Source: an uncultured Eubacteriales bacterium (GTDB lineage Bacteria > Bacillota > Clostridia > Peptostreptococcales > Anaerovoracaceae). Taken from it: 17,044 nt of DNA. Under the pieces are notes generated by a model. That model did not search any database. It worked only from the letters and a program-made list of their open reading frames with translations, and was not told the DNA's origin. This document shows positions 9,101-15,058 of the stretch, one piece after another. The position numbers and the translations under genes are program-made. Location of the stretch: NCBI GenBank assembly GCA_900547295.1, contig URGK01000058.1, positions 1-17,044 on the forward strand, given 5' to 3'. Position 1 is the first letter of the stretch. Every line of letters begins with the position of its first letter.

Positions 9101-9594
9101 TCGTTGCAGACGCAGTTAAGGCGCTGCAGGGAGAGATTGTAAACGACAACAAAGAGGAAACCCTTGTTGAAATTCCTGTGGGGGCATATATTCCTGACAG
9201 ATATATCGAGGATGAAACCCTCAAGCTTCATATGTACAAAAAAATCGCAGAGGTTGAAACAGAAGAAAATGAAGAGGATGTCATAGAAGAACTCATAGAT
9301 CGCTTCGGAGATGTTCCGAAGCAGGTTATGAACCTTATCAGAATATCCAGAATACGAAAGCTTGCGGCAGACGAATTTGTATCTAAGGTCTGCGTTGAAA
9401 ACGGCAGACTGGTATTCTATTTCGGAGAAAAAAACAGATTGAGAGGACCGGTGCTTGCGGCGCTTTCGGAGAAATACGGCATGCGTATTTTCTTCCACGG
9501 AGGAGTAAAGCCGTTTATGAGGCTTACAGCCGAAAAAAGCAGGTGGCTTGACGAGGCTCTTGAGCTTCTTATGACTCTTTCGGAGAAAAAATAA
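6184..9594 (+). CDS. mfd: transcription-repair coupling factor Mfd
   Basis: The 1136-residue Mfd is slightly shorter than typical (about 1150-1180). It pushes or removes stalled RNA polymerase from DNA and recruits UvrA. Domains: an N-terminal UvrB-like module (about 1-330), a CarD/RNA-polymerase interaction domain starting GDYIVHENHGIG (475-486), a RecG-like SF2 motor with Walker A GDVGFGKTE (623-631), DEEQRFG (724-730, motif II) and LSATPIPRT, then the helicase C lobe with LHQLRGRVGRS, and the C-terminal TRCF regulatory domain (about 995-1090). GGGAGA at 6170-6175 supports the ATG, which lies inside the end of pth. No terminator follows: 9595-9672 has an A/T-rich stretch but no hairpin, so some readthrough into the next cassette is possible. 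Confidence 0.97.
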   Translation: MTTKGIVNISGISESRVAPVAARISESSKGQTLIIAASPVRAARLAGDLSFFIDKKIYVMPQEEETFFRYEAKNHDVLVERLRILKALCSGEDCIVIAPALAAVKKLPPRRIYEEKVLKIQVGTELDTAEVKKQLSDMGYERYNIIDAQGQFAVRGDIIDIYTPDGALPYRIELFGNEVDAIRAFDPDTQRSLNNIESVEIYPASQFVNDRDIFSRAADEIRKEYGRQIKKYDKAGETDKKENLEKRLGYITEYIEKVNNVQMLENYLHYFYDDMQYLWDYMTDGRIIADDPDRIYEALDLRDAERREDFRVLLERGQAVPYDYRIFSHKEDLYRIYERENVYVLTPFAKKIKGIETFAELHNVVSRQPVVFNGRLDMLVTELKSYIKKDYEITIVCSSSERVNNMREFLSREGLERKVSVKPGELTSGIDFPESRKVWISDADIFTGSRHKKRKKRIKSENTQQIKSFADIKKGDYIVHENHGIGRFMGIKQLTVNGEKKDYLHIKYAGEDMLYVPVEQMDIVQKYTGSDSAVPKINSLSGGEWKKTKAKAKAAVAEMAADLIELTAARQLEKGYAFGPDTPWQREFEDSFPYVETDDQLRCIAEIKADMEKPVAMERLLCGDVGFGKTEVAARALFKCVADGKQAAVLVPTTILANQHYYTLKDRFEKFPFKVDVLSRFKSDKEQEKTIEKLKNGQVDLVIGTHRLLSKDVSFKDLGLLVIDEEQRFGVKHKEAIKKLRKNVDVLTLSATPIPRTLHMSLTGIRDMSLIEEPPEDRLPVQTYVVEQEDDIIRDVIERELGRGGQVYVVFNRVQGIDMVASKISSLVPEASVATGHGQMNEVQLEKVMLGFIEGKTNVLVATTIIESGLDISNVNTIIVLDADRFGLSQLHQLRGRVGRSDKMAYAYLMYQPGKVLNEVAEKRLRAIRDFTEFGSGFKVAMRDLEIRGAGNILGTAQHGHMMNIGYELYCKFVADAVKALQGEIVNDNKEETLVEIPVGAYIPDRYIEDETLKLHMYKKIAEVETEENEEDVIEELIDRFGDVPKQVMNLIRISRIRKLAADEFVSKVCVENGRLVFYFGEKNRLRGPVLAALSEKYGMRIFFHGGVKPFMRLTAEKSRWLDEALELLMTLSEKK

Positions 9595-9672
9595 ATTTTT
9601 TTAAAAATGATGCAATAAAATCTAATTCTCCTGTGTTGTATATATAAATAAGCAAATATGGAGGAAAAGATT

Positions 9673-10203
9673 ATGAGAAATAAGTTAATAAGAAAAGTTG
9701 TGACGCTGACACTTGCGGCGGTAATGGTAGTATCTTCAGGGGCGGCAGTATTCGGAGCTTCATATATAGGCAAGGACGCTGCTGTCTCAAAGGCGCTCAA
9801 GAATGCAGGAACAATAAGATCAGCAGTGTGGGAGCTTGAATGTGAACGTGACAGCGATGACGGTATTACCGTTTATGAGGTTGAATTTATTAAGGGCAGC
9901 ACAGAGTACAGCTACACCATCAATGCAAAAACAGGCAATATCAGAGAGAAAAGCGTAGAGTACAGATATGTGCCGTCCTCAAAAGCCAGAATAGGCAAGA
10001 GCGCAGCTAAGAACAAGGTGTTCAGCTTTTCAGGAATAAACAGAAACAAAGTTTCAGGTCTTGTATGCTATTATGACTATGATGACGGCAAGGAAATATA
10101 CGAAGTTAAATTCAGAAAAGGCAATTACAGGTACGAATACGATGTTAATGCCAGATCGGGCAAAATCGTAGAGTACAGTAAGGAGTACAAAAAAGCCTAC
10201 TAA
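9673..10203 (+). CDS. secreted protein with two PepSY domains
   Basis: The 176-residue protein has a clear signal peptide: basic MRNKLIRK, a hydrophobic core and a likely cleavage after VFGA (residue 28-29). Two PepSY-type repeats follow, about 31-97 and 106-172. Each has the pattern YIG...A...AL..AG...(S)xV, an acidic DDG turn, YEVEF or YEVKF, then YxYxINAKTGxI. The start at 9673 has GGAGG at 9660-9664 with 8-nt spacing; an in-frame ATG at 9658 lies before that site and is less likely. PepSY domains are known as protease-propeptide-like, inhibitory or binding modules. There is no protease in the window, so the partner is unknown. It is the first gene of the four-gene cassette, 20 bp before the sigma gene. 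The whole protein is collinear without gaps with residues 1-172 of the last gene of the cassette (about 70% identical by hand count). Confidence 0.88.
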   Translation: MRNKLIRKVVTLTLAAVMVVSSGAAVFGASYIGKDAAVSKALKNAGTIRSAVWELECERDSDDGITVYEVEFIKGSTEYSYTINAKTGNIREKSVEYRYVPSSKARIGKSAAKNKVFSFSGINRNKVSGLVCYYDYDDGKEIYEVKFRKGNYRYEYDVNARSGKIVEYSKEYKKAY

Positions 10204-10223
10204 AAGTTACAGGGAAACAGATT

Positions 10224-10751
10224 ATGGCAGTTTATGTAGATGAGAAAATTTTATCAGATATAGCGGCGGGCAGCGCATCGGCATTTAAAGAGCTGTATGT
10301 GCTCACCTCGGATACTGTTTACGGTTTTGCGCTGTCAATACTTAAAAACAGTCACGATGCGGAAGATATAATGCAGGAGGTATTTGTAAAAATATACAAT
10401 TCTGCGGATACATACCAGAAGCAGGGCAAGCCGATGGCATGGATACTTACGATAGTGAGAAATATGTGCTACAACAGAATCCGTGACACAAAACAGCACG
10501 AGGATATTGCAGATTACACCTACAGTATCTCTGATAACGGACACGAAAATGACATAAATGCCATCATACTGGAAGAAGCAATGAATGTACTCAACGAAGA
10601 CGAAAGACAGATTGTAATGCTTCATTCAATGGCGGGAATGAAGCACCGGGAGATTGCAGAAATAGTTGATATGCCTGTCTCGACTGTACTTTCCAAATAT
10701 AACAGAAGTCTAAAAAAACTGAGACAGGCACTCGAAGTCAAGGAGGTGTAG
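10224..10751 (+). CDS. ECF-type RNA polymerase sigma factor
   Basis: The 175-residue sigma-70 family protein has only regions 2 and 4, as in extracytoplasmic-function sigmas. Region 2 is about 20-89, including DAEDIMQEVFVKIY (45-58, core binding) and MAWILTIVRNMCYNRIRD (-10 recognition and melting). Region 4 is about 116-170, with NEDERQIVMLHSMAGMKHREIAEI and the recognition helix MPVSTVLSKYNRSLKKLR. AGGGA at 10211-10215 supports ATG 10224. Its last codons contain the Shine-Dalgarno of the next gene, so sigma and anti-sigma are translationally linked, the usual arrangement for a sigma held by its cognate anti-sigma. It is shorter than SigI and lacks that family's C-terminal domain, although its partner is RsgI-like. 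The target promoters are unknown. Confidence 0.92.
   Translation: MAVYVDEKILSDIAAGSASAFKELYVLTSDTVYGFALSILKNSHDAEDIMQEVFVKIYNSADTYQKQGKPMAWILTIVRNMCYNRIRDTKQHEDIADYTYSISDNGHENDINAIILEEAMNVLNEDERQIVMLHSMAGMKHREIAEIVDMPVSTVLSKYNRSLKKLRQALEVKEV
10740..10748 (+). promoter_or_regulatory. full-length Shine-Dalgarno of the anti-sigma gene inside the sigma gene
   Basis: AAGGAGGTG is a near-complete complement of the 16S 3' end. It sits in the last codons of the sigma gene with 8-nt spacing from GGAGG to ATG 10755. It is stronger than the sigma gene's own AGGGA, which would favour an excess of anti-sigma over sigma. That consequence is an inference. Confidence 0.75.
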
Positions 10752-10754
10752 CTT

Positions 10755-11999
10755 ATGGATAACAGAGAAATAGAAAAAAGAATTCATGCCGCAGTATGCA
10801 GCGCTACGCCTGATAAATTAGACGATATAATGAAAGCCTGCGGTATTAGAGAACAGACGGAGCAGCAGCCAGAAAGAAAAACAGTATATTTAAAACCCAA
10901 AAAGAAAAAACCTGCATATAAAGTCTTCGGCTCTGTTGCAGCGGCTCTCATCATATGTATAGCAGGAGTTCTTGCATTCGGGAAAGGCGGCGCATCAGAG
11001 GCGGCAGCAATAATCGGTCTTGATGTCAACCCGAGCATACAGCTTTCTGTAGATGATAACGGCAAAGTAATCGAGGCTTCCGCCGTAAACAAAGACGGTG
11101 AGAAGATTCTTGATGATATGAGTCTTGCGGGAACTGATATGAAGGTTGCAGCCAATGCCATAGTCGGATCCATGCTTCAGCAGGGTTTCCTGAACGATAT
11201 ATCGAATTCGATTCTGGTATCTGTTCAGGCAAAGGACAGCGCCAAAGGTACAAGCCTGCAGGAGGAGCTTTCCTCAAGTCTCAATCAGTATCTGGGAAGC
11301 TATGCTCTGTCTGCGGCAGTTATGGGCCAATGCATAACCGATGACAGTGAAATCACTGCGTTTGCGGCCGAAAACGGTATTTCAGAGGGCAAGGCATATC
11401 TGATTAAAACTCTGGCAGCATCAGATTCCAGACTGACAGAGGCGGGACTGCTCAAGCTTTCAACGCAGGAGCTGATACTTCTGGCATCAGAAAAAAGCAG
11501 TGACAAGACACCTGCAGTATCATACGGAGAGGTAAACAAAAGCCAGTATATAGGCAAGGACAAAGCCTTAAACATAGCTCTTGCCAAAGCAGGCCTTAAA
11601 AAATCACAGATTTCCGGCTGTGAGGTTGAGTTTGAATGTGATGACGGAAATATAACCTACGATATTGAGTTCTACTGCGGAAGCGCCGAGTATGAGTTTG
11701 AGATAGATGCAACCACAGGCAATATCATTGAATACGAAACCGATGGTGACGGATATGAAGGCAGTCATCACAAAAACAGCGCAGATAACAGCGGAAGTAA
11801 ATATATAGGCAGATCCAGAGCTAAGGAAATAGCCCTTGCCAAAGCAGGTCTGACAGCTTCGCAGATACATGACTATGAAATAGAGCTTGATGACGGGGAA
11901 TATGAAATAGATTTCAAATATCAGAATATGGAGTATGAGGTTGATATTGACGCAAAATCAGGCAAAATTCTTAAATTTGATAAAGAGTATGATGATTAG
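10755..11999 (+). CDS. RsgI-like transmembrane anti-sigma factor with two extracellular PepSY domains
   Basis: The 414-residue protein has a short cytoplasmic N-terminus (1-54, with AVCSATPDKLDDIMKAC; expected sigma-binding part) and a KPKKKKPAYK positive patch. One membrane span (about 56-76) follows. Then comes an RsgI-type juxtamembrane domain beginning GLDVNPSIQLSVD, with N92-P93-S94, and continuing to about 160. A helical segment (about 165-258, GISEGKAYLIKTLAASD and LTEAGLLKLS) follows, as in clostridial RsgI proteins. Two PepSY domains (264-328 and 349-411) are separated by a polar linker with SHHKNS. In RsgI family members the Asn-Pro bond of this motif is reported to break by autoproteolysis, releasing the anti-sigma for intramembrane proteolysis. 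The motif is intact here. PepSY domains replace the carbohydrate-binding modules of cellulolytic relatives, so the cue sensed is probably peptide- or protein-like. It lies 3 bp after the sigma gene. Confidence 0.88.
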   Translation: MDNREIEKRIHAAVCSATPDKLDDIMKACGIREQTEQQPERKTVYLKPKKKKPAYKVFGSVAAALIICIAGVLAFGKGGASEAAAIIGLDVNPSIQLSVDDNGKVIEASAVNKDGEKILDDMSLAGTDMKVAANAIVGSMLQQGFLNDISNSILVSVQAKDSAKGTSLQEELSSSLNQYLGSYALSAAVMGQCITDDSEITAFAAENGISEGKAYLIKTLAASDSRLTEAGLLKLSTQELILLASEKSSDKTPAVSYGEVNKSQYIGKDKALNIALAKAGLKKSQISGCEVEFECDDGNITYDIEFYCGSAEYEFEIDATTGNIIEYETDGDGYEGSHHKNSADNSGSKYIGRSRAKEIALAKAGLTASQIHDYEIELDDGEYEIDFKYQNMEYEVDIDAKSGKILKFDKEYDD

Positions 12000-12011
12000 A
12001 GGAGAAATGAT

Positions 12012-12983
12012 ATGAGAAAAGAAATAATTGGAAAAGCGATAGCGTTTGCAGTTTCGGCGGCAATGGTTTTATCAATGGGGATTACCGCATTTGGAGCTTC
12101 ATATATAGGTGAAAATACTGCAATATCTAAAGCTCTCAAAAATGCCGGGACAACAAGATCGGCAGTATGGGATATAGAGTGTGACAGAGATAAAGACGAC
12201 GGAGTTACTGTGTATGAAGTGGAATTCAAAAAGGGACGTACTGAGTACAGCTATAAGATTAATGCCAAAACCGGCGCTGTAAGAGAAAAAAGTGTAGAGT
12301 ATGGATACAGGTATTTATCAGGGAAGCTGATAGGACAGACTGCAGCGATTGACAAGGCGTTTGCATTTTCCGGAATATCAAAAGCATCGGTTACAAACCT
12401 TGTATGCAGATATGATTATGATGATGGTAAGGCTGTATATGAAGTGAAATTCAGAAAAGGCAGCTGGAAATATGAGTATGATGTTAATGCCAGAACAGGT
12501 AAAATTGTAGAATACAGCAGAGAATACAGTCCTAAAAAGAGTACGGTGGATACTAATCATAAGTATATAGGCAAGGATAAGGCTCTTGAAACAGCCCTTG
12601 CCAAGGCAGGTCTTGTCAAATCACAGATTACACTTGAAAAAGTAAAGCTTGATACAGATGACGGAGTTAAGGTTTACGATGTTGAATTCTATGTGGGTAA
12701 TGTAGAATACGACTTTGAAATAGATGCCGTAAAGGGAACTGTGCTTAAATTTGAAAAGGACGGAAATCCTGATGATTTTTCAAAGTATATCGGAGAGGCA
12801 AAAGCCAAGGAAATAGCCCTTGCTAAAGCAGGCCTTGCAGCTTCACAGATTTATGGATTTGAGATAGAGCTTGATGACGGGGTATACGAGATAGAATTCA
12901 AGTATAACGGTATGGAGTACAGTATGGATATAAATGCTGTAACGGGGACAATAACAGACTTTGAAACGGAATACGATGACTAG
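12012..12983 (+). CDS. secreted mosaic protein with four PepSY domains
   Basis: The 323-residue protein has a signal peptide (MRKEIIGK, hydrophobic core, likely cut after TAFGA, residue 29) and four PepSY-type units at about 31-97, 106-172, 185-250 and 259-321. Units 1-2 match the first cassette gene without a gap. Units 3-4 match the two PepSY domains of the anti-sigma factor just upstream: YIGKDKAL..ALAKAGL.KSQI for unit 3, and about 68% identity by hand count for unit 4. Even the C-terminal EYDD is shared with the anti-sigma. It has no transmembrane anchor after the signal peptide and no catalytic motif. AGGAG (12000-12004) supports ATG 12012. It is 12 bp after the anti-sigma and is the last gene before the terminator at 12987-13020. 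It may compete with or bind the sensor; that is inference. Confidence 0.88.
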   Translation: MRKEIIGKAIAFAVSAAMVLSMGITAFGASYIGENTAISKALKNAGTTRSAVWDIECDRDKDDGVTVYEVEFKKGRTEYSYKINAKTGAVREKSVEYGYRYLSGKLIGQTAAIDKAFAFSGISKASVTNLVCRYDYDDGKAVYEVKFRKGSWKYEYDVNARTGKIVEYSREYSPKKSTVDTNHKYIGKDKALETALAKAGLVKSQITLEKVKLDTDDGVKVYDVEFYVGNVEYDFEIDAVKGTVLKFEKDGNPDDFSKYIGEAKAKEIALAKAGLAASQIYGFEIELDDGVYEIEFKYNGMEYSMDINAVTGTITDFETEYDD

Positions 12984-12986
12984 TAA

Positions 12987-13020
12987 AATGCCGGCGGGGG
13001 ATTGCTCCTCTGCCGGTATT
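12987..13020. terminator. hairpin terminator shared by PepSY cassette and spoVT
   Basis: ATGCCGGC (12988-12995) pairs with GCCGGTAT (13012-13019). The stem continues inward through G-C and G-T pairs to a TTGC loop. A T-rich tail follows on + (TATTTCTT) and ATTTTAC on -. It lies in the 39-bp gap between two convergent genes, so it can serve both. The T-tract is imperfect. Confidence 0.7.
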
Positions 13021-13022
13021 TC

Positions 13023-13514
13023 TTAACTTTCCATCTGCCTTGCCAGAAAGCCTGCCCCGATTTCAGCTGCTTTAAGCTCTGTGTCGCCAAGGATGTGTTT
13101 GTCCTTTGGTATTATGGTGATGGCGCCTATGGCATCGCCCTGTGAAAGTATAGGTACAACTATTTTAGAGTCGTTGAGATGTTTGTTTTTGCTTTGGATT
13201 ATTTTATCCAGCTCGTAGTCGATTTTGCTGTCTATATATTCCTTTTTGCCTGCTCCTGCCGCAGCTATAATCTGGTCGGTGTCCGAAACGATAACAGTAC
13301 TTCCCAGAGTGCCGGCAGCGGCTTCTGCAAATTCAGATGCAAACTGTCCCAGCTCGTTTATAGGGGAGTATTTTTTCAGAATAACCTCGCCGCTGCTGCT
13401 GGTGTAAATCTCAAGCGGGTCGCCCTCACGTATCCTGAGCACTCTCCTTATTTCCTTTGGAATGACAACTCTGCCGAGGTCGTCAATTCTTCTTACAATT
13501 CCTGTAGCTTTCAT
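13023..13514 (-). CDS. spoVT: SpoVT, AbrB-type forespore transcription regulator
   Basis: The 163-residue protein opens with the near-invariant AbrB swapped-hairpin DNA-binding domain (MKATGIVRRIDDLGRVVIPK, then EIRRVLRIREGDPLEIY). A GAF-like C-terminal domain (about 56-163) ends in GAGFLARQMES, as in B. subtilis SpoVT. It is about 15 residues shorter than that protein, mainly through a shorter loop before the QGDAIGAITII strand. In Bacillus it is made in the forespore under sigma-G, tunes other sigma-G genes and represses itself. AAGGAGGG (13519-13526 on the minus strand) gives a strong ribosome site 4-5 nt from the ATG. It is convergent with the PepSY cassette and divergent from the amidohydrolase. 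Confidence 0.96.
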   Translation of the reverse strand: MKATGIVRRIDDLGRVVIPKEIRRVLRIREGDPLEIYTSSSGEVILKKYSPINELGQFASEFAEAAAGTLGSTVIVSDTDQIIAAAGAGKKEYIDSKIDYELDKIIQSKNKHLNDSKIVVPILSQGDAIGAITIIPKDKHILGDTELKAAEIGAGFLARQMES

Positions 13515-13551
13515 ATAGCCCTCCTTATTGATTAAGCCTGTAATATTAAGC

Positions 13552-13593
13552 TGTTCAGTTATTATGTGGAAATGTTCAGTAATTATACGAAAA
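13552..13593. repeat. tandem direct repeat, two 21-bp units, in the spoVT promoter
   Basis: 13552-13572 and 13573-13593 are adjacent copies that share TGTTCAGT, then ATTAT and AAA, with 17 of 21 positions equal. The sigma-G-like -10 lies in the first copy and the -35 in the second. The unit is two helical turns long, so repeated protein contacts would fall on the same face of the DNA. Confidence 0.7.
13560..13588 (-). promoter_or_regulatory. sigma-G-like promoter of spoVT
   Basis: On the minus strand GTATA (13584-13588), 17 bp and CATAATA (13560-13566) fit the sigma-G consensus (GnATR, 17-18 bp, CATnnTA). This is about 46 bp upstream of the spoVT ATG. A sigma-A-like TATAAT also overlaps at 13582-13587 but lacks a -35. 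SpoVT is a sigma-G gene in Bacillus, which favours the sigma-G reading. Confidence 0.5.
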
Positions 13594-13710
13594 CGTTAAA
13601 GAAATTCTGCATAAAAATAATTAAAACTGTTTGGCTGATTTTTAAGTATTTGTTTTTTGTGTGAAAAAACTGTGATAAAGCAATTTCTGTAGTAAAACAG
13701 GTAAAAAATA

Positions 13711-13719
13711 TGATATAAT
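13711..13719 (+). promoter_or_regulatory. promoter of the amidohydrolase gene (extended -10)
   Basis: TGATATAAT at 13711-13719 is a perfect extended -10, 40 bp before the ATG. No convincing -35 is seen 16-18 bp upstream. The rest of 13594-13710 is A/T-rich with no other recognisable element. Confidence 0.55.
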
Positions 13720-13758
13720 CAACTGTTAGTGCCGGGAAATAAGCAAGGGAGTGAATAT

Positions 13759-15048
13759 ATGCTTTTTAAAAATATAACTGTTATAGATGAGAATTTTGAT
13801 GCACGAAGCAATATGTATGTGGGCGTCAGAGATAAATATATCGAATATATTTCAGATGTTATGCCGGAGACAGACTACGGCGAGGTTTATGACGGCACGA
13901 ACAAGGTTATGCTTCCGGGCTTTGTCAATTCCCACAGCCACAGCGCAATGTGCCTTATGAGAGGCTACGGCGAGAATATGGCGCTTTCCGACTGGCTCAA
14001 CAAAAAAATATTCCCGTTTGAAGATAAGCTTTCAGACGAGGCTGTATACTGGGCAACTCTGCTGGCAATGGCCGAGTCTGTGAGATTTGGCATAGTGTCA
14101 AGCACCGATATGTATTACTTCTGCGATCAGGTTGCGGAAGCGGTGATTGAGGCGGGAGCCAAAGCAAACATATCAAGAGCAATATCGCATTTCAGCGATG
14201 AAGACTTATGGGGCACCAGCAGATTTATCGAAGCAGTTACTTTCTACAAGGACTATAACGGTGCGGCAGACGGCAGGATCAAAACGGATATGAGTATCCA
14301 CGCAGAATACACGACAACCCCTGTGGCGGTCGCACAGCTTGCAGAGTATACCAAAGAGATAGGCGCCAATATGCACGTTCATCTTTCGGAAACCAAATCG
14401 GAACACGAGGAATGCAAGCAGAGGCATAACGGTATGACACCGGCGCAGTATTTCAACAGTCTGGGAATGTTTGAAACTCCCTGCGTTGCAGCGCACTGCG
14501 TATGGATTGAGGGAGAGGATTACGATATCCTTAAGGACAAAGGCGTTACTGCGGTAGTAAACCCTGTAAGCAATCTGAAGCTGGCAAGCGGAGTATGCAA
14601 TGCTGATAAGCTGCTTCGCAAAGGAATAAATGTTGCAATCGGTACAGACAGCGTAGCAAGCAACAACAGCCTTAACTTTATAGAAGAAATGAAATTCTTT
14701 GCGCTTGCAACCAAAGGCATTACAGGAAATCCCGCTGTCATTTCTCCAAAAGAGGTGCTGAGGGCAGCGACACTTGCGGGAGCAAAAGCACAGGGCAGAG
14801 CGGATACAGGTCTTATTAAAGAAGGCTTTAAGGCGGATATAGTTGTAGTTGATACAGATAAACCGTATATGTATCCTGTTCATAACATATTAAATAATAT
14901 TGTATATTCTGCATCGGGAAACGATGTTGTGCTTACTATGTGTGATGGAAAAATCCTTTACAGAGATGGAGAATATATGACAATAGATATAGAAAAAACA
15001 GTTTTTGAAGCACAGAGATGTACAAAAAATATATTATCAAGCTTATAG
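13759..15048 (+). CDS. amidohydrolase, probable S-adenosylhomocysteine / 5'-methylthioadenosine deaminase (MtaD-like)
   Basis: The 429-residue metal-dependent hydrolase is of the cytosine deaminase/MtaD/SsnA branch of the amidohydrolase superfamily. Metal-site motifs are all present: NSHSH (H59, H61), MHVHLSE (H208, E211), AHCV (H246) and GTDS (D297). RGYGENMALSDWLNKKIFP and VYWATLLAMAES are typical of MtaD proteins, which deaminate SAH or methylthioadenosine to inosyl forms. Other adenine- or guanine-type substrates cannot be excluded, and W249 stands where many MtaD proteins have a second His (AHCVH). The frame opens at a GTG at 13729, but ATG 13759 has AAGGGAG at 13745-13751 with 7-nt spacing and starts where the family starts. 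It stops 10 bp before the next gene, so the two are co-transcribed. Confidence 0.82.
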   Translation: MLFKNITVIDENFDARSNMYVGVRDKYIEYISDVMPETDYGEVYDGTNKVMLPGFVNSHSHSAMCLMRGYGENMALSDWLNKKIFPFEDKLSDEAVYWATLLAMAESVRFGIVSSTDMYYFCDQVAEAVIEAGAKANISRAISHFSDEDLWGTSRFIEAVTFYKDYNGAADGRIKTDMSIHAEYTTTPVAVAQLAEYTKEIGANMHVHLSETKSEHEECKQRHNGMTPAQYFNSLGMFETPCVAAHCVWIEGEDYDILKDKGVTAVVNPVSNLKLASGVCNADKLLRKGINVAIGTDSVASNNSLNFIEEMKFFALATKGITGNPAVISPKEVLRAATLAGAKAQGRADTGLIKEGFKADIVVVDTDKPYMYPVHNILNNIVYSASGNDVVLTMCDGKILYRDGEYMTIDIEKTVFEAQRCTKNILSSL

Positions 15049-15058
15049 AGAGGATTTT

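Noticed and set aside
9595..9612. A/T-rich stretch after mfd as a terminator
   Set aside because: The T-run is followed by A's but has no GC stem, so it is not a credible intrinsic terminator.
9673..12983. Repeated PepSY units as a mobile element or recombination hotspot
   Set aside because: No transposase, integrase, terminal repeat or target duplication is visible. The repeats are diverged at DNA level and protein-coding.
13729..13758. GTG start of the amidohydrolase ten codons upstream
   Set aside because: It lies about 10 bp from the likely -10, and the ribosome site at 13745-13751 serves ATG 13759.
14206..14883. Open frame of 225 codons on the minus strand
   Set aside because: Antisense to the amidohydrolase, with a Cys/Tyr/Arg-rich translation typical of a shadow frame.
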